A DNA stretch of 10,627 bases from Firmicutes bacterium CAG:95 (GTDB lineage: Bacteria > Bacillota > Clostridia > Lachnospirales > Lachnospiraceae): assembly GCA_000438155.1 (NCBI GenBank), contig FR902916.1, forward strand, positions 1-10,627, in the 5' to 3' direction. The position numbers and the translations under genes are program-made. Below, in pieces: positions 4,551 to 10,627 of this stretch. The notes below the pieces were generated by a model. That model made no database searches. It was not told the origin of the DNA and saw only the letters and a list, made by a program, of their open reading frames with translations. Positions within the stretch are counted from its first letter, which is position 1. Every line of letters begins with the position of its first letter.

Positions 4551-6266
4551 TTATTCTGTGATATCAGCGTACATGAAATACCAGAATCCATTAGGTGAAT
4601 GCCATGATCCGGTAATCTTTTCACTCTGTAACCAGAAGTCATTGTAGTATGCAATTGGAATACATCCGGTTTCTTCCATCAGAATATCCTCTGCTGTATG
4701 AAGTGCCTTGGAACGTTCTGCGGAATCAAGTGTTGTTCTGGAAAGATCAATTGCTGCATCAAAGTCTGCATTGTTGAACTTACCATCGTTATTACCGTTC
4801 GTTGAGTAGAACAGTTCCAGCATGTTGGAAGGATCTGTGTAATCTCCAACCCAGCCGTTACGTGCAATATCGAAATCACCATTACGACGCATCGGTGTGA
4901 AGGAAGCCCATTCTACAATATCAACCTGAAGATCGATACCAAGCTGTGCCCATGCCTGCTGTAAATATTCAGCAACTACCTTATGATAACCTGCATCATT
5001 GGTTGTGTAGGAAATGGACGGGAAGCCTTCTCCATCCGGGTAACCCGCATCAGCAAGAAGCTGTTTTGCTTCCTCTAAGTCTGCTTCATAGTTGTTTACA
5101 TCGATATAAGACTGACCACCGTTTGCATTGTCCTTGAACTGCGTGCCATCTGTGTCGATCCATCCGGGTCCCATGAAGTTATCAGCAGGTGAGTAAGTTC
5201 CCTGCATTAAAGTATTAGCAACATAATCACGGTCAATTGCAAGGCTTAATGCTTTACGTACTCTTGCATCCTTAAATGCATCTCTTTCAAGATTCAAGCT
5301 GAGGTAGTAGGTACCGATAATGGGATCTACATGGAAATCAGCACTATCCTTTAAGGAAGGAATTTCTTCTGTAGGAACATCCTTGATCATCAGAACTTCA
5401 CCTGTCTGGTATGCACTGTATGAAGCGTTGGAATCCTCGATGAGATTCCACTTAATACCATCCAGCTTGATTGCATCTGCGTTCCAGTAGTAAGGGTTCT
5501 TCGTCATCATGATGTAAGAACCGGGAACCCATTCGGATACATAGAAAGGTCCGTTGCTGATATAGGTTGCTGCGCTGGTTGCCCATGCATCACCATTTGC
5601 GGTAACAGTTGCCTCCTGTACCGGGCTTAAGGTTGCGAAAGCTGCAAGGCTTCCGAAATAGGAACAGGGGTTGCTCAGAGTTACAACAAGTGTGTTGTCA
5701 TCCTGTGCTACTACCTGAAGTGCATCAAGGTCACCCTCGATGGCCTTATCATAACCTTCAACCATGGAAAGCACAGTTTCAGCATAAGGAGCTGCTACCA
5801 TAGGATCACATACTCTCTTCCAGCTGTAAACGAAATCATTTGCGTTTAAATCAGATCCATCGGACCACTTTAAACCATCTCTTAAATGAAAAGTCCAGGT
5901 AAGACCATCTTCCGATGTCTCCCAGCTTTCTGCCTGTCCGGGAACAAGCTGACCATTCTCATCTAATGCTAAAAGGCATTCGAAGGAATGTAATAACATG
6001 TTACCACCATCTACTGCACTGTTTAATGCAGGATCGATGGTTTCAGGATCAGGTCCTACCTGTACGGATAAGATCTTCTCTCCTGTAGAAGCAGTTGCTT
6101 CTGTTGTCTCATCTCCAGTCTGATTGTCGCTGGCTTCTGTTGTGGTTCCTTCTGTTGTGGTTCCATCTGTTGTAGATGCAGCATCATTGGAAGTGCTTCC
6201 GCCACAGGCAGCCAATCCAACAACCATAGCGGCTGTAAGAATAAGTGCAAGAACTTTCTTTTTCAT
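4551..6266 (-). CDS. oppA: Oligopeptide ABC transporter substrate-binding lipoprotein
   Basis: Captures peptides outside the membrane and delivers them to the OppBC channel; family 5 extracellular binding protein (SBP_bac_5). The 571-residue product starts with a lipoprotein signal: KKK, a hydrophobic stretch and the lipobox GLAAC, with C21 as the lipid-modified cysteine. Residues 22-63 are a Thr/Glu/Ser-rich spacer that would lift the domain off the membrane. The family signature lies near residues 108-150 (VPGQAESWE, GLTWTFHLRDGLKWSDG, NDFVYSWKR). The C-terminus (IPIAYYNDFWLQSEKITGSW) is also OppA-like. The ATG at 6266 was chosen because AGGAGG sits 7 nt upstream and the signal peptide begins there; an open frame continues 64 codons further upstream but enters oppF and lacks a site. 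It is last in the operon after a 97-nt gap and followed by a strong terminator. The substrate range (dipeptides or longer) cannot be read from sequence alone. Confidence 0.95.
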   Translation of the reverse strand: MKKKVLALILTAAMVVGLAACGGSTSNDAASTTDGTTTEGTTTEASDNQTGDETTEATASTGEKILSVQVGPDPETIDPALNSAVDGGNMLLHSFECLLALDENGQLVPGQAESWETSEDGLTWTFHLRDGLKWSDGSDLNANDFVYSWKRVCDPMVAAPYAETVLSMVEGYDKAIEGDLDALQVVAQDDNTLVVTLSNPCSYFGSLAAFATLSPVQEATVTANGDAWATSAATYISNGPFYVSEWVPGSYIMMTKNPYYWNADAIKLDGIKWNLIEDSNASYSAYQTGEVLMIKDVPTEEIPSLKDSADFHVDPIIGTYYLSLNLERDAFKDARVRKALSLAIDRDYVANTLMQGTYSPADNFMGPGWIDTDGTQFKDNANGGQSYIDVNNYEADLEEAKQLLADAGYPDGEGFPSISYTTNDAGYHKVVAEYLQQAWAQLGIDLQVDIVEWASFTPMRRNGDFDIARNGWVGDYTDPSNMLELFYSTNGNNDGKFNNADFDAAIDLSRTTLDSAERSKALHTAEDILMEETGCIPIAYYNDFWLQSEKITGSWHSPNGFWYFMYADITE

Positions 6267-6285
6267 AATATTTCCTCCTCTGAAA

Positions 6286-6314
6286 AATTTATAAACAAAA
6301 TACAGGTCGTCCAA
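6286..6314 (-). promoter_or_regulatory. Candidate internal promoter for oppA
   Basis: In the 97-nt gap between oppF and oppA, minus-strand TTGGAC (6309-6314) is followed after 17 nt by TAAATT (6286-6291), or after 15 nt by the better TATAAA (6288-6293). Neither pairing is ideal. A separate promoter would allow binding protein to be made in excess over the membrane parts, as is common for such transporters, but this is inference. Confidence 0.3.
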
Positions 6315-6363
6315 AAACTTTGTTTCGATACCCGTATTGTTTATTCTAAAATTATTACCACAT

Positions 6364-7353
6364 TTAGTTACATTTGTCAATATGGTGACATGCAGCAAAA
6401 TGTCCCTTTTCGATTTCCTTCCACTCCGGAACCTTTGCTGCACAGGTTTCATCCGCATATGGACATCTGGTACGGAAACGGCATCCGGACGGCGGATTTA
6501 AGGGGCTTGGAACGTCTCCCTCAAGTACAATACGCCTGCTTTCCTTCGCCTTATTCGGGTCAGCAATCGGAATTGCAGAAATCAGACTCTTAGTATAAGG
6601 ATGGAGAGGACGCTGAATCAGCTCATAGCTGTCTGCAAGCTCTACCATTCTTCCTAAATACATAACTCCAATCCGGTTGGAAATATGCTTTACGGCAGAA
6701 AGGTCATGGGCAATGAACAGATACGTGAGACCCATCTGCTCCTGTAAATCCTCAAACATATTGATAACCTGAGCCTGAATGGAAACATCCAGTGCGGAAA
6801 TCGGTTCATCACAGACGATAAACTCCGGATTTACTGCAAGTGCTCTTGCAATACCGACTCTCTGACGCTGTCCGCCGGAAAACTCGTGCGGATAACGGTT
6901 GGCATGTTCGGAATTCAGTCCGACACGACGAAGCATCTCAATAATAATGTCATACCGTTCCTGTTTACTGTTCGCCAGCTTATGCACATCAATGGCTTCC
7001 CCAATGATATCTCCAACGGTCATTCTAGGATCCAGACTCGCATACGGATCCTGGAATACAATCTGCATTTTCTTACGGTAAGGAAGCATCGGTGCAAAAA
7101 TCTTCTTTTCGACATCAAATACGGTCTCACCGTCATAAACGAACCTGCCACCGGTCGGCTCATACAGACGAAGCAGAGTTCTTCCCGTGGTTGTCTTACC
7201 ACACCCTGACTCTCCGACAAGTCCGAGGGTTTCACCACGCTCGATCGTGAAGGAAACATCATCGACTGCCTGAATATATTTCTTATTCTTTCCATAGCCA
7301 CCTGCCGGGAAATACTGTTGTAAATGTTCCACCTGAACTAATGTATCACTCAT
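6364..7353 (-). CDS. oppF: Oligopeptide ABC transporter ATP-binding protein OppF
   Basis: One of two ATPases that drive peptide import on the inner face of the membrane; pairs with OppD. In its 329 residues: Walker A GESGCGKT (47-54), Q-loop Q101, signature FSGGQ (158-162), Walker B FIVCDEP with D182-E183, and switch H216. The oligopeptide/dipeptide-specific C-terminal extension holds C291-x5-C297-x6-C304-x17-C322, a spacing consistent with the 4Fe-4S site described for some OppD/DppD-type ATPases. The start codon overlaps the end of oppD by 8 nt (ATGAGTGA) and GGGAG lies 6 nt upstream, so translation is probably coupled. Called OppF rather than OppD from its position after oppD and the long N-terminal loop before QAVDDVSF; the two are close paralogues, so the letter is less certain than the function. 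Confidence 0.95.
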   Translation of the reverse strand: MSDTLVQVEHLQQYFPAGGYGKNKKYIQAVDDVSFTIERGETLGLVGESGCGKTTTGRTLLRLYEPTGGRFVYDGETVFDVEKKIFAPMLPYRKKMQIVFQDPYASLDPRMTVGDIIGEAIDVHKLANSKQERYDIIIEMLRRVGLNSEHANRYPHEFSGGQRQRVGIARALAVNPEFIVCDEPISALDVSIQAQVINMFEDLQEQMGLTYLFIAHDLSAVKHISNRIGVMYLGRMVELADSYELIQRPLHPYTKSLISAIPIADPNKAKESRRIVLEGDVPSPLNPPSGCRFRTRCPYADETCAAKVPEWKEIEKGHFAACHHIDKCN

Positions 7354-8347
7354 TGGCTGCTCCCTTCTCCATCTCTTCTTTCTGATTCAGCCAGCATTGT
7401 GTGTAATGAACCTCTCCAAAGCTCGTTACCGGCGGCATTTCACGAAGACAGATCTTCATACATTTCTCACATCTCGGTGCGAAAGGACAACCCTTCGGCG
7501 GATTTAAGAGATCTACCGGAGATCCTTCAATCGGAACCAGACGTTCATGCTCCTTCGTATCAATTCTCGGAATGGAACGGATCAGTCCCTTCGTATATTC
7601 ATGCTTCGGATGATAGAAAATATCCTCTGTAGTACCATATTCAACAATCTTGCCCGCATACATGACGGCAATCCGCTCACACATGCTGGCAACCACACCA
7701 AGGTCATGAGTAATCATAATGATTGCCATACCAAGACGATCCTTCAGCTCCATCATCAGCTCTAAAATCTGTGCCTGGATGGTCACATCCAAAGCAGTAG
7801 TCGGCTCATCCGCAATCAGAAGCTTTGGTTCACAGGCCAGTGCCATTGCGATCATGACACGCTGTCTCATACCACCGGATAATTCGTGCGGATACTGCTT
7901 TAAACGCTTGTCCGGCTCGTTAATTCCAACTAAGGTAAGCAGCTCTCTGGCACGCTCCTTCGCCTGCTTTCTGTTCTTATCGGTATGGAGCAGAATTGCT
8001 TCCATAATCTGGTTTCCGATTGTATAAACGGGATTTAAACTGGTCATGGGATCCTGGAAAATAATGGATACTTCGTTTCCACGGATCTTCCGCATTTCCT
8101 TCTCGCTCATCTTCTCGATCTCGTGTCCATTGAATTCCAATGTTCCACCTATCAGTCTGCCCGGATAGGCCGTCAGCCCCATCAGGCTGTATGCGGTTAC
8201 GGATTTACCAGAACCGCTTTCTCCAACGATACCAAGAACTTCTCCTTCCTTTAAATGAATGGAAACATCATTTAATGCCTTTACCTCACCGGCAGGAGTA
8301 AAGAAGGAAAGTCTTTCGTTTTTTATATCAACAAGATATTCTGACAT
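7346..8347 (-). CDS. oppD: Oligopeptide ABC transporter ATP-binding protein OppD
   Basis: Partner ATPase of OppF in the heterodimeric motor of the peptide importer. In its 333 residues: Walker A GESGSGKS (42-49), Q-loop Q98, signature LSGGM (156-160), Walker B LLIADEP with D180-E181, and switch H214. The C-terminal extension contains C287-x5-C293-x6-C300-x17-C318, exactly the spacing seen in OppF, plus an extra C296. The LSGGM variant in place of LSGGQ is common in OppD proteins. The ATG is preceded by AGGAGGAGAG with good spacing and follows the oppC stop by 13 nt. The stop lies inside the oppF start region. It has the EYGTTEDIFYHPKHEYTKGL segment typical of the family. Confidence 0.95.
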   Translation of the reverse strand: MSEYLVDIKNERLSFFTPAGEVKALNDVSIHLKEGEVLGIVGESGSGKSVTAYSLMGLTAYPGRLIGGTLEFNGHEIEKMSEKEMRKIRGNEVSIIFQDPMTSLNPVYTIGNQIMEAILLHTDKNRKQAKERARELLTLVGINEPDKRLKQYPHELSGGMRQRVMIAMALACEPKLLIADEPTTALDVTIQAQILELMMELKDRLGMAIIMITHDLGVVASMCERIAVMYAGKIVEYGTTEDIFYHPKHEYTKGLIRSIPRIDTKEHERLVPIEGSPVDLLNPPKGCPFAPRCEKCMKICLREMPPVTSFGEVHYTQCWLNQKEEMEKGAANE

Positions 8348-8360
8348 GATTCTCTCCTCC

Positions 8361-9407
8361 TTAATTCTTCAGCTTCGGATCAAATGCATCACGCAGACCG
8401 TCGCCTAACAGGTTAAAGCTCAAAATAATCAAACTGATCAGTAATGCCGGGATAAACAGCAGATACGGATAGGTATTCATACCATTAATTGCATCACTGG
8501 CAAGACTCCCCAAAGAAGGAAGTGGAACCGCAACACCCATACCAAGGAAGCTTAGGAAGCTTTCCGTAAAGATGGAAGACGGGATCTGCAGTGTTGTGGT
8601 AACAATCAGGGTTCCGATACAGTTGGTAAGCAGATGCTTCTTAATAATCTTTGCATTGCTTACTCCCAGTGCTCTTGCTGCTGTAACGTATTCGCTTTCC
8701 TTAAGCATCAGTACCTGGCTTCGTACCATTCTCGCCATACCTACCCAGTAAAGAAGGGCGAATACAACGAAGATACTGATCAGGTTTTCACCTACAACGC
8801 CAACCCAGGCAAAGCCGGGTGCTTCCTTTAATTGTGCGAGCGGTGCTTTCAGTGCAAAGGATAATAATACAATCAGCAGAATATCGGGGATCGTATAAAT
8901 AATATCAACAATTCTCATCATCACCAGATCGACCCATCCACCAAAGAAGGCAGCCACCGATCCGTAAATGGAACCGATGATCAGGATAATACCGGTTGCG
9001 ATCAGACCAACAAGAAGGGAAATACGGCTTCCCATCATCACACGGATGGCATAATCACGTCCCATCTTGTCGGTACCAAAGACATGGGGAAATACCTTTT
9101 CACCGGCATCAATTCGCGCCTGCTCCTCTTCGGAATACTGCATCGGGCGAAGGTTATTGGCTCCCTTAATCTGTTCCTTATAATTATACGGATAAAAAGA
9201 AGGAACAATAAAAGAAAAAATCATAACAAGGATAATCACCACAAGGCTTACCATTGCGACTTTATTCTTGCGAAGGCGTCTCGCTCCGTCCTTCCAGAAG
9301 CTCACGCTCTCACGCATAATGACCTGACTCTGCTTCTCTTCCTCGGTTGCCGGAAGAAAATCTTCAGGTTTTAATTTTAACTGAAAACTAATTGGATTCT
9401 CTTTCAT
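8361..9407 (-). CDS. oppC: Oligopeptide ABC transporter permease OppC
   Basis: One half of the membrane channel for peptide import. The 348-residue product has a cytoplasmic N-terminal arm of about 48 residues, a first membrane helix near 50-70, an external loop with FGTDKMGRD (110-118), further helices near 130-155, 165-190, 208-228 and 315-338, and the cytoplasmic EAA coupling motif EYVTAARALGVSNAKIIKKH (239-258) that contacts the ATPases. The N-terminal OppC_N region plus FGTD..GRD is characteristic of the OppC/DppC side. The ATG has AAGGAG 7 nt upstream; part of this site overlaps the oppB stop (TAAGGAG), with an 11-nt gap between genes. Ends GLRDAFDPKLKN, as expected for the family. Confidence 0.95.
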   Translation of the reverse strand: MKENPISFQLKLKPEDFLPATEEEKQSQVIMRESVSFWKDGARRLRKNKVAMVSLVVIILVMIFSFIVPSFYPYNYKEQIKGANNLRPMQYSEEEQARIDAGEKVFPHVFGTDKMGRDYAIRVMMGSRISLLVGLIATGIILIIGSIYGSVAAFFGGWVDLVMMRIVDIIYTIPDILLIVLLSFALKAPLAQLKEAPGFAWVGVVGENLISIFVVFALLYWVGMARMVRSQVLMLKESEYVTAARALGVSNAKIIKKHLLTNCIGTLIVTTTLQIPSSIFTESFLSFLGMGVAVPLPSLGSLASDAINGMNTYPYLLFIPALLISLIILSFNLLGDGLRDAFDPKLKN

Positions 9408-9418
9408 GGACTGACTCC

Positions 9419-10336
9419 TTACTTTAATTTAATTCTCGGATCCACAATCTTGTATACGATATCAACAACCACATTCATAAGAATAATCAATGTTGCAAGG
9501 AAAATGGTTGTGCCCATAATCAGGGTATAATCACGTCCGTTAATTGCAGAAATGAACTCTCCGCCAAGTCCCGGAATCGTGAAAATCTTCTCGACAACAA
9601 AGCTTCCCGTTACAGTATAGGCAAGTAACGGTCCTACATAGGTAATAACCGGAAGGATTGCATTTCGTAACGCATGCTTAAACAGAATCTTGCCGCCTGC
9701 AAGTCCCTTGGCCTTCGCAGTACGCATGTAGTCCTGTCCGAGAACATCCAGCATGGAGGATCTCATCAGACGCATAATATATGCAGTCGGATAAAAAGCA
9801 AGTGCCATGACCGGCATCACATAATGCTTCCAGGAGGTAAGGCCCATGGTCGGCAGAATCTGCAGCCTTACACCGAAAAAATATAAAAGCAATGTACAGA
9901 TTACAAAGCTTGGTACAGCAATTCCACAGGTGGAAACGACACTGATCAGATTATCGAGGAACTTCCCTCTCTTCAATGCTGCAATACAGCCAAGAGGAAC
10001 ACCGAGCAGCAATGCGACCAGTACAGACACACCACCCACACGGGCAGATACCGGGAACTTCATGGTAATGATGTCCATAACGGTACGTCCTCTCTGTTTT
10101 AAACTGTCACCGAAATCACCGTGACTGGCGCCTGCCATATAGGTCAGGTACTGCTGCCACAATGGCTTGTCCAATCCATATTTCGCCTCCAGGGCGGCTG
10201 TTGCCTGAGGACTGATGGCCTTTTCGGAAAGGAACGGTCCACCGGGAACCATGTTCATCAGGAAAAAGGTCAGGGTTGCCACGGCCCAGATGGTCACGAT
10301 GGCAAGTAATATTCTTTTGAGAATATATTTCAGCAT
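9419..10336 (-). CDS. oppB: Oligopeptide ABC transporter permease OppB
   Basis: The other half of the peptide channel and the first gene of the operon. The ATG at 10336 was chosen over the GTG three codons earlier because GAGG lies 8 nt before the ATG and directly against the GTG. The 305-residue protein has a first membrane helix at about 8-28 (KRILLAIVTIWAVATLTFFL), the external loop GDFGDSLKQRG (73-83), helices near 100-120, 130-155, 172-190, 228-247 and 272-296, the EAA motif DYMRTAKAKGLAGGKILFKH (202-221) and the C-terminus DPRIKLK, typical of OppB/DppB. The operon continues with oppC after 11 nt. The 5' untranslated region contains a small palindrome and a weak promoter match. Confidence 0.96.
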   Translation of the reverse strand: MLKYILKRILLAIVTIWAVATLTFFLMNMVPGGPFLSEKAISPQATAALEAKYGLDKPLWQQYLTYMAGASHGDFGDSLKQRGRTVMDIITMKFPVSARVGGVSVLVALLLGVPLGCIAALKRGKFLDNLISVVSTCGIAVPSFVICTLLLYFFGVRLQILPTMGLTSWKHYVMPVMALAFYPTAYIMRLMRSSMLDVLGQDYMRTAKAKGLAGGKILFKHALRNAILPVITYVGPLLAYTVTGSFVVEKIFTIPGLGGEFISAINGRDYTLIMGTTIFLATLIILMNVVVDIVYKIVDPRIKLK

Positions 10337-10361
10337 TTTTGTCACCTCATCAATTTGTTAC

Positions 10362-10375
10362 TATGCTAAAGCATA
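10362..10375. promoter_or_regulatory. Palindrome TATGCT-AA-AGCATA upstream of oppB (possible operator)
   Basis: A perfect 6-bp inverted repeat with a 2-nt centre, 25 nt upstream of the oppB ATG. It lies between the candidate promoter and the ribosome site, where a repressor could act. It does not resemble the CodY box (AATTTTCWGAAAATT), a common peptide-gene regulator in Firmicutes. A palindrome this short may be chance. Confidence 0.25.
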
Positions 10376-10389
10376 CCACATAATGGGTT

Positions 10390-10418
10390 ATAATAACATA
10401 TTTTCATTCACTTTTCCA
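10390..10418 (-). promoter_or_regulatory. Candidate promoter of the opp operon
   Basis: Minus-strand TGGAAA (10413-10418), a 17-nt spacer and TATTAT (10390-10395) lie 54 nt upstream of oppB. The -10 matches five of six consensus positions and the -35 is poor. A perfect TATAAT at 10507-10512 is an alternative -10, but it is next to the upstream terminator and lacks a -35. No riboswitch or T-box fold was noticed in the rest of this AT-rich leader. Confidence 0.35.
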
Positions 10419-10513
10419 GTCTAAAATCACAGTTCTATCATTTCTATTGTACGAAATTTAATACAATTTTATGCTTTGATTAGTATTTATGCAAAAATAT
10501 TACATCATTATAC

Positions 10514-10555
10514 AAAAGTCAGACATCTGCCGTTTTCGACAAATGCCTGACTTTT
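10514..10555 (-). terminator. Rho-independent terminator of the gene at the right edge
   Basis: Two 19-nt arms (10514-10532 and 10537-10555) surround a 4-nt loop. Read as plus-strand RNA there are three mismatches (A-C, C-A, C-A); as minus-strand RNA all three become G-U pairs, giving an unbroken 19-bp stem. This shows the functional transcript is leftward. The stem ends in UUUU. It lies 11 nt after the stop of the edge gene and insulates opp from it. Confidence 0.88.
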
Positions 10556-10566
10556 TCGCTCTGCCA

Positions 10567-10627
10567 TTATGATAAATCAATCTTCCATTTAAGCTCATTG
10601 TAGGGAATCAGAACCTCCGGCATTCCT
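10567..10627 (-). CDS. C-terminal fragment of an unidentified protein (5' part outside window)
   Basis: The minus strand reads 19 codons, GMPEVLIPYNELKWKIDLS, and then TAA (10567-10569). Of the three minus frames here this is the one that stays open to just before the terminator at 10514-10555, so a real gene end is likely. The fragment is too short to assign a family. Confidence 0.55.
   Translation of the reverse strand, partial: GMPEVLIPYNELKWKIDLS

Noticed and set aside
6329..6338. ATACCCGTAT palindrome near oppA, resembling the array motif at 1669-2004
   Set aside because: It has the ATACCC and GTAT parts fused without the 18-21 nt spacing of the array, occurs once, and is short enough to be chance.
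6267..6458. 64-codon upstream extension of oppA
   Set aside because: It overlaps oppF, places the lipoprotein signal internally, and ignores the AGGAGG 7 nt before the ATG at 6266.
4551..10336. Unusual gene content in the transporter operon
   Set aside because: The order oppBCDF-oppA, the protein lengths and the motifs are all standard; no extra or fused gene is present.

Overview
The window looks like an ordinary chromosomal stretch of a low-to-medium-GC Firmicute. The best guess is a Clostridia member close to Lachnospiraceae, based on AGGAGG-type ribosome sites, TTGAAA/TATAAT-type promoters, a peptide-transport and peptidase gene set, and protein sequences with that general look. The placement is by resemblance and was not tested. 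All supported genes lie on the minus strand, so transcription runs from right (10627) to left (1).

Right to left: the last 19 residues of an unidentified protein end at 10567, followed by a strong hairpin terminator (10514-10555). A complete oligopeptide ABC importer operon follows in the order oppB-oppC-oppD-oppF-oppA (10336 to 4551), closed by a terminator at 4491-4520. The two permeases and two ATPases are tightly packed: gaps of 11 and 13 nt, then an 8-nt overlap. The lipoprotein binding protein follows after a 97-nt gap. Next is a 152-bp MITE-like palindromic element (4289-4440), then pepT (tripeptidase), which leads with a 3-nt gap into a 101-residue protein of unknown function. A diverged partial copy of the same element (2598-2702) separates these from a 96-residue protein of unknown function, which has its own near-consensus promoter and terminator.

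The left quarter is the most unusual part. Between the 96-residue gene and the rRNA methyltransferase gene there are about 600 bp without a supported gene. They hold two unrelated repeat arrays: a three-copy ~57-bp GC-richer array (2040-2193) and a ~51-bp array with alternating ATACCC/GGGTAT inverted motifs (1669-2004). The left edge is an RlmD/RlmCD-type 23S rRNA uracil-C5 methyltransferase. Its catalytic part is intact up to the window edge, but its first 163 residues are a Lys/Gln-rich tail built of sixteen hexapeptide repeats, where a TRAM domain would be found in the E. coli enzyme.

Functionally, Opp would import peptides as OppA-bound oligopeptides through OppBC, driven by OppDF, and PepT would release N-terminal residues from tripeptides in the cytoplasm. 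The two units are neighbours but are separated by a terminator, so coordinated expression is not shown. I found no defence system, CRISPR array, tRNA, rRNA or transposase gene. The candidates for something undescribed are the repeat-built N-terminus of the methyltransferase and the repeat families.
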